Origin: Phycisphaerales bacterium
GTDB lineage: Bacteria > Planctomycetota > Phycisphaerae > Tepidisphaerales > Tepidisphaeraceae
Length of the DNA stretch: 9,960 bases
Assembly (NCBI GenBank): GCA_028288945.1
Contig: JAQGHH010000001.1
Location: forward strand, 1-9,960
Direction: 5' to 3'
A model generated the notes under the pieces. The model searched no databases. It was not told the DNA's origin and saw only the letters and a list, made by a program, of their open reading frames with translations. Position numbers and translations under genes: made by a program. Of the stretch, positions 5,851 to 9,960 are shown piece by piece. Each line of letters opens with the position of its first letter. Position 1 is the stretch's first letter.

Positions 5851-6263
5851 GTGACGATCTTAACAGAAGCGGCCCCAACGGCCGATGCCGGATTTGGACT
5901 GGCGAAGAATGATTTTGCTCCTCTGCCGCGGTCGGAATTGTGGCGGGCTACCGCGACGTACGGCAATGATTCGGCCGTCCCCTTGAACCGCGACCGTGTG
6001 TGCCTGGCCTCCATCGAACATGTCAGCGTGCCGCTTGCCATCCCCCCTTCCCGAAAGTCGGATCCAGCGCCCCGGAGCTTCAGCGTGCCACATTCCAACG
6101 ACTCCGGGCATGCGCACTTCGTCCTCTCATGCCGTCCCGCCTTGAGTTGTGACATATTGCTTTCCGGCGAGGCTCTGACCTTCGCACCTGGCCGTGGACT
6201 TGCGTGAGATAGCGCATACAAGGCAAGATAGCCGCAGCAAGTCGGCCCGACGGAAACCGAACC
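5851..6263. other. Gene-poor spacer between the receiver and PIG-L genes
   Basis: These 413 bases separate divergent genes and must hold both promoters. Several open frames cross it on both strands, but they overlap each other, lack ribosome binding sites and show no recognisable protein features. Two similar 18-base stretches beginning TCAGCGTGCC occur at 6023-6040 and 6080-6097 (15 of 18 identical) and may be degenerate copies of a dispersed repeat. No convincing promoter pair, tRNA or terminator was identified. Confidence 0.5.
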
Positions 6264-7016
6264 ATGCCCAACAAAACCGCCCTCTCCTTCCTCGCCCATC
6301 CCGACGACGCGGAGTTTTTGTGCGGCGGGACGCTCATCCGCCTGCGGGAACTGGGGTGGTCCGTGCATATCGCTTCCGCGACGGCCGGGGATTGCGGGAC
6401 GATGGAGCAGGACCGGTGGCAGATCAGCGCCGTCCGCACCGCCGAGGCGAAGCGGGCGGCGGAGATGATCGGGGCGACGTACCACTGCCTCGATGAGCCG
6501 GACATCTTTGTGGTGTACGACAAGCCCACCTTGCGCAAGGCGGTCGAATTATTTCGGGCGGTCGCGCCGTCGCTGGTGTTCACGCACGCCCATCGCGATT
6601 ACCAGATGGACCATGAGGTGGTCTCGCAGCTCGCGCGGGCCGCGAGCTTCGGGTACGGCGCGCCCAATGCCGTGGACACGCCGCGGAATCCGCAGTCCGT
6701 GATCCCGCACCTGTACTATTGCGATCCCATTGAAGGCATCGACCCGTTGGGCAACCCCGTCACGCCGACGACGTTCGTGGACATCTCGGCCCAGCGGGAA
6801 AAAAAGTCGGCGATGCTCGCGTGTCACGCCAGCCAGCGGGAATGGCTGCGGGCCCACCACGGGATGGACGAGTACCTGGAGTCCATGGCCCGCCTGGGCG
6901 CGACGCGCGGCAGGCAGGCCGGCGTGCTTGCGGCCGAGGGGTTCGTGCAGCATCGCGGGCACGCCTACCCGCACACCGATTTGCTTGCGGAACTGTTCAG
7001 TGCGCTCAATGGCTAA
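6264..7016 (+). CDS. PIG-L/LmbE family zinc-dependent deacetylase
   Basis: A 250-residue, probably cytosolic enzyme. The family motif AHPDD is at 11-15 (H12 and D15 as zinc ligands, D14 as likely catalytic base), followed by the glycine-rich LCGGTL. R58 and E61 match the family's R..E motif, and HAHRDYQMDHEVV at 108-120 supplies the third zinc ligand H117 with D116. This family removes acetyl groups from N-acetylglucosamine-containing molecules. Length and motif spacing are normal for the stand-alone form. GGAAA at 6252-6256, seven bases before the ATG, is an acceptable ribosome binding site. The NagB-like gene follows on the same strand after 118 bases that include a three-hairpin repeat, so the pair probably acts in one amino-sugar pathway. 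The exact substrate cannot be read from the sequence. Confidence 0.93.
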   Translation: MPNKTALSFLAHPDDAEFLCGGTLIRLRELGWSVHIASATAGDCGTMEQDRWQISAVRTAEAKRAAEMIGATYHCLDEPDIFVVYDKPTLRKAVELFRAVAPSLVFTHAHRDYQMDHEVVSQLARAASFGYGAPNAVDTPRNPQSVIPHLYYCDPIEGIDPLGNPVTPTTFVDISAQREKKSAMLACHASQREWLRAHHGMDEYLESMARLGATRGRQAGVLAAEGFVQHRGHAYPHTDLLAELFSALNG

Positions 7017-7030
7017 GAAATGGTTTCATG

Positions 7031-7098
7031 TGGCACGGGCGCCCCGCCCGTGTTTGTGCCGCTATAGCGGCATTTTCATGGGCGAGGCGCCCATGCCA
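7031..7098. repeat. Three-hairpin palindromic repeat between the PIG-L and NagB-like genes
   Basis: Three adjacent dyads: CACGGGCG/CGCCCGTG with a 3-base loop in 7034-7052; a perfect 16-bp palindrome TGCCGCTATAGCGGCA at 7057-7072; and CATGGGCG/CGCCCATG with a 3-base loop in 7077-7095. The outer 22-base units (7031-7052 and 7077-7098) are also reverse complements of each other at 19 of 22 positions, so the whole can form one large cruciform. A C-G pair in the first hairpin is replaced by T-A in the third. It sits in the 118-base gap within a probable operon and may end, weaken or stabilise the transcript there. No T-tract follows. Confidence 0.8.
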
Positions 7099-7134
7099 CG
7101 AAGGATTTGAAGCCATCTCAAAAGGAAACGTCAT

Positions 7135-8097
7135 ATGGCCAAAATGCTTTCGATGCTCAACACGATCAAGGGCTCCCTCATCGAAGGGTTCTACCCACGC
7201 GGCTGGGACCTGCGGCGGATCGACCGGTGCTGCGCAATGGGGTTCAAAAAGCTCACCGCGCCCGGCCGCCACTGGGATCGTGGTTTCAAGCCCGTGGCTG
7301 TTTCTTCGGTGCAGGACATGGACGAGCGGATGGGCGATGCGATCGCCGACGAGATCGTGCAGACCCGCCGCGACGGGCGGAAGCTGGCGATCATCCTGCC
7401 CGTCGGTCCGATGGGGATGTACAAGACGGTCATCCGCCGGCTGAAAGCGGCGGGCACAAAGTGCGATCACGTGCACACCTTCAACATGGACGAATGGTCC
7501 GATGCGAAGGGCGGCACGATGGCGGGCGATCAGCCGGGCGGCTTCGAGCATGCGATGGGCGAGGCCCTCTTCGGGCCGCTCGGCAGGCTTTCGGTCCCCA
7601 AGGCGCAGCGCAATTTCGCCACGAAGAAAAACCTGCCGACCTACGGCGGAAAGATCGCCGCGCTCCGGTCGGAAGGCGCAAAGCTCGTGACCGTGTACGG
7701 CATCGGGCGCGCCTGCCACATCGCGTTCTGGGAGCCGCAACTCGCGGCCGAGTATTCGCTGGAAGAGTGGCGTCAGCAGACGCACCGCCTGGGCGTCGCG
7801 CTGCACCCGTTGACGATCGAACAGAACGCGCTGCACAGCTTCAACAGCCGCTTCACGCTGATCCCCTGCTTCGCCAACTCGATCGGGCCGGGCCTGTTTT
7901 TGGAAAGCGACTATTGCATCGGCGGCGCCGACGGCGCCTACCCGGACCGCGGCGCAATGTGGCAGGGAATGAGCCTGTGCGTGACGCTCCAATACGGTCC
8001 GAGTGAATGGGTTCCTTCGAGCTGGATGCCGACGATGGCGGGCCGGCTGTTTTTCATGCGCCCGCTGGCGGGGCCGCTGGTGCCCGATGCGCACTAA
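7135..8097 (+). CDS. NagB-like (glucosamine-6-phosphate isomerase/deaminase fold) protein with altered active site
   Basis: A 320-residue protein with the core signatures of the NagB/6-phosphogluconolactonase fold: a turn followed by GMYK (94-97), HTFNMDEW (114-121, D119 matching the NagB base Asp72) and GIGRACHIAFWEP (189-201, matching GVGxDGHIAFNEP). H195 and E200 are kept, but the Asp of the DGH motif is A193 and its Gly is C194. The phosphate loop, GSTPLG in NagB, is shortened to GPMG (91-94) without Ser or Thr. It is about 50 residues longer than E. coli NagB. The start has AAAGGA at 7121-7126, eight bases before ATG. The upstream PIG-L gene implies amino-sugar metabolism, and NagB-like domains fused to PIG-L domains are known in Bacteroidetes. 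It is probably not a standard deaminase; reaction and substrate are unknown. Confidence 0.87.
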   Translation: MAKMLSMLNTIKGSLIEGFYPRGWDLRRIDRCCAMGFKKLTAPGRHWDRGFKPVAVSSVQDMDERMGDAIADEIVQTRRDGRKLAIILPVGPMGMYKTVIRRLKAAGTKCDHVHTFNMDEWSDAKGGTMAGDQPGGFEHAMGEALFGPLGRLSVPKAQRNFATKKNLPTYGGKIAALRSEGAKLVTVYGIGRACHIAFWEPQLAAEYSLEEWRQQTHRLGVALHPLTIEQNALHSFNSRFTLIPCFANSIGPGLFLESDYCIGGADGAYPDRGAMWQGMSLCVTLQYGPSEWVPSSWMPTMAGRLFFMRPLAGPLVPDAH

Positions 8098-8169
8098 CAG
8101 GGTGATTGCCAGCGCTTCCCGGCCCGAAACATTTCGTTTGTCAAATTCGTTGTGAAAAAAGGCCTTTTC

Positions 8170-8196
8170 ATCGGTCAAATCGGTCAGAATCGGTCA
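8170..8196. repeat. Three direct copies of ATCGGTCA
   Basis: ATCGGTCA occurs at 8170-8177, 8179-8186 and 8189-8196, spaced by one and two bases. It could be an iteron-like binding site or a small tandem repeat. It starts 72 bases past the stop codon of the NagB-like gene. Confidence 0.55.
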
Positions 8197-8289
8197 CCGA
8201 GCCGCTGCCGCGGGCTGAAAATGAGGGGTGGGGTTGCGCGGGCTGGTAAACGGGGACATCAGATGATCGGGACAGAGCAGGAGGCGCCC

Positions 8290-8339
8290 CGCAAGGATAG
8301 CCACACCCGTTGGGTGTAACAAGCGCGTCACCCCTTGCG
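8290..8339 (+). other. Nested stem-loop in the lipoprotein upstream region
   Basis: An outer stem CGCAAGG (8290-8296) with CCTTGCG (8333-8339) encloses an inner hairpin ACACCC/GGGTGT with loop GTT (8303-8317). Both stems are perfect. The structure could end transcription from upstream, form part of a structured leader or be a dispersed repeat. No T-run follows the outer stem. Confidence 0.45.
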
Positions 8340-8427
8340 TGAATGGGGCGGTTGCGGGTTTACTATGTGCAGTTCGCCATCCGGGTATGCGCCGCGGGGG
8401 CAACTGATTCAATGAGGAGATCATTCC

Positions 8428-9135
8428 ATGTTTACAGCACGGTGGGCGGGGGTAGTCGTGGCGACGGGGATGCTGGCGGGGTGCCAACCACAAAAGCCCG
8501 CATCCCCACCCCCTCCGCCGCAGGCCGCGGTGTCCAATTATTCCCCCGAGGACGCCCGGGCATTTTTGCAGCATGAGGACCCGCGGACCCTCGTGGGCCG
8601 CGTTGCGGAAGTCATGCCGGAACGGAATCTCGCGGCGGTCCGCGACATTCCTGCCAACGATGTCGCCGTCTCAGACACGCTGTCGATCGTTGCCAGCCGT
8701 AGCGATCTCCAGCAAGTGGCCTTGGCGACGGTGATCAATGTCAAAGACGGCATCGTCGTGGTGCGTTACGGCGATGGCACGCGCGTGCCCCGCCGGGGCG
8801 ACCTGGCGGTGCGGATGGCGACGGGCCCCAAGCCGCTGAACCCCTCTGAACGAGGCGCTGGTGGCGCCAGTGCACCGGTCGAAACCCCCGCCCCGCCGCT
8901 CCCTCCTTCGGCGAATCAGCCGAAGGAAATCCCCGCGCCGCCGGTTCCCCCCGCGGCGACGGAGACTCCGAAAGACGCGCCCGCCCCGCCGGTGCCGCCC
9001 GCGGCAACCGAGGTTCCGAAGGACGCCCCCGCGCCGCCGCTGCCGCCCTCCGCGCCCAAAGAAGCCCCGGCCGCCACAGAGACGCCGGCCCCCAAGCCCT
9101 CCGATGCTCCGAAGGCGGAAGACAAGAACAAGTAG
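8428..9135 (+). CDS. Lipoprotein with Pro/Ala-rich repeat tail
   Basis: A 235-residue exported protein of unknown function. The N-terminus (MFTARWAGVVVATGMLAGC) is a signal peptide ending in lipobox LAGC, with C19 as the lipidated residue, so it should be anchored in a membrane. Residues about 21-35 are a Pro-rich spacer. Residues 38-132 look like a small beta-rich domain (VGRVAEVMPERNLAAV, then TVINVKDGIVVVRYGDGTRVPRRGDLAV). Residues 150-235 are Pro/Ala-rich, with imperfect 16-residue repeats at 165-180, 181-196 and 197-209 (consensus PKDAPAPPVPPAATE) and a short copy at 210-219, ending in a charged tail. Such tails often span the periplasm or wall. GAGGAGA at 8414-8420, seven bases before ATG, fixes the start. 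No family was recognised for the middle domain. Confidence 0.88.
   Translation: MFTARWAGVVVATGMLAGCQPQKPASPPPPPQAAVSNYSPEDARAFLQHEDPRTLVGRVAEVMPERNLAAVRDIPANDVAVSDTLSIVASRSDLQQVALATVINVKDGIVVVRYGDGTRVPRRGDLAVRMATGPKPLNPSERGAGGASAPVETPAPPLPPSANQPKEIPAPPVPPAATETPKDAPAPPVPPAATEVPKDAPAPPLPPSAPKEAPAATETPAPKPSDAPKAEDKNK
8920..9084 (+). repeat. In-frame 48-bp tandem repeats in the lipoprotein gene
   Basis: Units at 8920-8967 and 8968-9015 (48 bases each), then shortened units at 9016-9054 and 9055-9084, encode PKxxPAPPxPPAATE peptides. Copies differ at several bases, so this is not a very recent duplication. Unit number could vary between strains. Confidence 0.75.
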
Positions 9136-9141
9136 CCCTAT

Positions 9142-9159
9142 GGCCGCCCTTCGGCGGCC
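9142..9159 (+). terminator. Hairpin just after the lipoprotein gene, possible terminator
   Basis: GGCCGCC (9142-9148), loop CTTC, GGCGGCC (9153-9159) form a perfect 7-bp GC stem six bases past the TAG stop. The following bases (GCTTATCGCG) lack a true T-run, so it is either a weak or atypical intrinsic terminator or a 3'-end stabiliser. Confidence 0.45.
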
Positions 9160-9175
9160 GCTTATCGCGATTCGA

Positions 9176-9218
9176 CGAAGGACCTGGATGCCGGCAATCA
9201 TCGGCATCAGGTCCTTCG
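9176..9218. terminator. Long hairpin between the lipoprotein and maf genes
   Basis: Left arm 9176-9193 (CGAAGGACCTGGATGCCG) pairs with right arm 9202-9218 over 17 base pairs with a single bulged G; the loop is GCAATCAT. It is the second hairpin in the 135-base gap and the more stable. Without a T-tract on either strand it may act as a bidirectional block or an mRNA stabiliser; a dispersed palindrome is also possible. Confidence 0.5.
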
Positions 9219-9260
9219 ATCGTTCTGGAGCGAACCTTCGTTCAATCCGTGTCTCCCGTT

Positions 9261-9266
9261 GAGGGA
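9261..9266 (+). promoter_or_regulatory. Ribosome binding site selecting the ATG of maf at 9271
   Basis: GAGGGA lies four bases before ATG 9271. The frame can be opened at a TTG at 9259, but that codon overlaps the ribosome binding site itself, so ATG 9271 is the better start. Confidence 0.7.
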
Positions 9267-9270
9267 TCCG

Positions 9271-9885
9271 ATGGTCGACCCAATTCCGATTGAACAATCG
9301 GCCCAGGCCTCCAAGCCGCGGCTGGTTCTCGCCAGCGCATCCCCACGCCGTCGTGAGTTGCTCCATGAAGCGGGGTACGAGTTCGACGTGCATCCCGCGG
9401 ACATTGATGAGGACAATCACCCCGCAGCGCTCGCGCCGGGCGACTTGGCGGAATGGCTGGCGGCACAAAAGGCCGACGTCATCAGCCGCCAGTTCCCAGA
9501 CGCGGTGGTGCTTGCCGCTGACACGGTGGTGGCGTTTGGCGAGCACATTTTGGGGAAGCCACTGGACGCCGCCGACGCCCGGCGAATGCTCGACCTGCTC
9601 GGCGGCACGACGCACACGGTGGTGACGGGCGTCGCGGTCGTTCGGCGATCCACCGGCTTCTCCCGCGCAACCCGCGTCACCTCCGCGGTCAGCATGCGCA
9701 AGCTTGCGCCTGAGGAGGCCGCCGCCTACGTCGCCACCAACGCCTGGCAGGGCAAGGCCGGCGGCTACGGCATCCAGGACAACGACCCCTTCGTCACCCG
9801 CATCACCGGCTCACACACGAATATCGTCGGCCTCCCGATGGAAGCCGCCGAAATTCTGCTCCGCGAGGCGGGCTTGACGCCGTAG
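9271..9885 (+). CDS. maf: Maf-family nucleotide pyrophosphatase
   Basis: A 204-residue cytosolic enzyme that hydrolyses non-canonical or surplus nucleoside triphosphates to monophosphate and pyrophosphate (house-cleaning). Family signatures are in order: ASASPRRR at 21-28 for substrate phosphate binding; DIDED near 44-48; ADTVV with the catalytic-base Asp at D84; GKPLDAADARRML from 95; THTVVTGVAV from 114; KAGGYGIQD at 162-170; GSHTNIVGLPME at 180-191. Length is typical and all key residues are present. The pattern is closer to the YhdE-like (dTTP/UTP) than the m7GTP subgroup, but this split is only tentative. A hairpin separates it from the lipoprotein gene, so it probably has its own transcript. 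A further gene appears to start 28 bases downstream. Confidence 0.95.
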   Translation: MVDPIPIEQSAQASKPRLVLASASPRRRELLHEAGYEFDVHPADIDEDNHPAALAPGDLAEWLAAQKADVISRQFPDAVVLAADTVVAFGEHILGKPLDAADARRMLDLLGGTTHTVVTGVAVVRRSTGFSRATRVTSAVSMRKLAPEEAAAYVATNAWQGKAGGYGIQDNDPFVTRITGSHTNIVGLPMEAAEILLREAGLTP

Positions 9886-9913
9886 CGCATCCCGGGCCAC
9901 TATCATTCATCGC

Positions 9914-9960
9914 ATGGCATCCGCCCTTCCCGCCATTCTCTCGCTCCTGATCGGGATCGC
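9914..9960 (+). CDS. Probable start of a membrane or secreted protein, cut by the window end
   Basis: An ATG at 9914 opens a frame to the window end, encoding MASALPAILSLLIGI, a hydrophobic start typical of a signal peptide or first membrane helix. It begins 28 bases after the maf stop on the same strand, so it could be co-transcribed. No strong ribosome binding site is visible. Too short for any family call. Confidence 0.45.
   Translation, partial: MASALPAILSLLIGI

Larger units (their letters stand above)
8098..8427. other. Structured 330-base spacer upstream of the lipoprotein gene
   Basis: There is no credible gene here. It holds three direct copies of ATCGGTCA near the start, a nested stem-loop at 8290-8339 and a strong ribosome binding site, GAGGAGA (8414-8420), for the downstream lipoprotein. 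A promoter must lie here, but the best candidate (TTGCGT at 8335 with TTTACT at 8359 after an 18-base gap) is weak. An open frame on the minus strand at 8194-8574 is treated as noise. Confidence 0.5.

Noticed and set aside
5851..6207. 118-codon plus-strand frame upstream of the PIG-L gene
   Set aside because: No ribosome binding site, no recognisable motif, and overlapping frames on the other strand of similar quality.
7006..8178. 390-codon minus-strand frame opposite the NagB-like gene
   Set aside because: It is an antisense shadow of GC-rich coding DNA; the plus strand carries recognisable NagB-fold motifs.
8194..8574. 126-codon minus-strand frame over the lipoprotein leader
   Set aside because: It overlaps the strong ribosome binding site and signal peptide of the plus-strand lipoprotein and has no protein features of its own.

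Overview
This 9,960-bp, GC-rich window is free-living bacterial chromosomal DNA, most likely from a member of the Planctomycetota. The phylum is an inference. It rests on a lysine/alanine-rich histone H1-like protein, an extreme Asp/Glu-rich protein, a PIG-L deacetylase next to a NagB-like protein, mostly short transcription units, and many unrelated inverted-repeat elements between genes. No rRNA, tRNA, CRISPR array, transposase or phage gene was seen.

Layout, left to right. (1) 1-2394 (+): a copper-type P1B ATPase whose 5' end lies outside the window. It carries an in-frame, repeat-derived insert of about 56 codons in its actuator domain. (2) 2395-2777: a heptamer-based inverted-repeat element, then a plausible sigma70-type promoter and a small leader hairpin serving (3) 2778-3176 (+), a 132-aa protein with an almost purely Asp/Glu tail. 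(4) 3177-3432: two back-to-back palindromic elements. (5) 3433-4415 (-): a two-gene operon joined by an ATGA overlap, a four-helix CopD-like membrane protein followed by an ArfB-type peptidyl-tRNA hydrolase. (6) 4684-5319 (+): a histone H1-like basic protein with an unusual hydrophobic middle and a His-rich tail. (7) 5458-5850 (-): an orphan CheY-like receiver. (8) 5851-6263: gene-poor. (9) 6264-8097 (+): a PIG-L deacetylase and a NagB-like protein separated by a three-hairpin repeat. (10) 8098-8427: a structured spacer. (11) 8428-9135 (+): a lipoprotein with a Pro/Ala repeat tail. (12) 9271-9885 (+): Maf nucleotide pyrophosphatase. (13) 9914-9960 (+): the probable start of a membrane or secreted protein.

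Functional links. The PIG-L/NagB-like pair is the clearest partnership: deacetylation of an N-acetylated sugar followed by a NagB-fold step. However, the NagB-like protein has lost part of the canonical catalytic and phosphate-binding motifs, so its chemistry is probably not glucosamine-6-phosphate deamination. The copper ATPase, the CopD-like protein and the His-rich tail of the H1-like protein could share a metal theme, but they are not in one operon and this is weak inference.

The most interesting points are the inverted-repeat element embedded in frame inside the copper ATPase, the diverged NagB-like enzyme beside PIG-L, the chimeric H1-like/His-rich protein, and the three-hairpin repeat at 7031-7098 with compensatory base changes.
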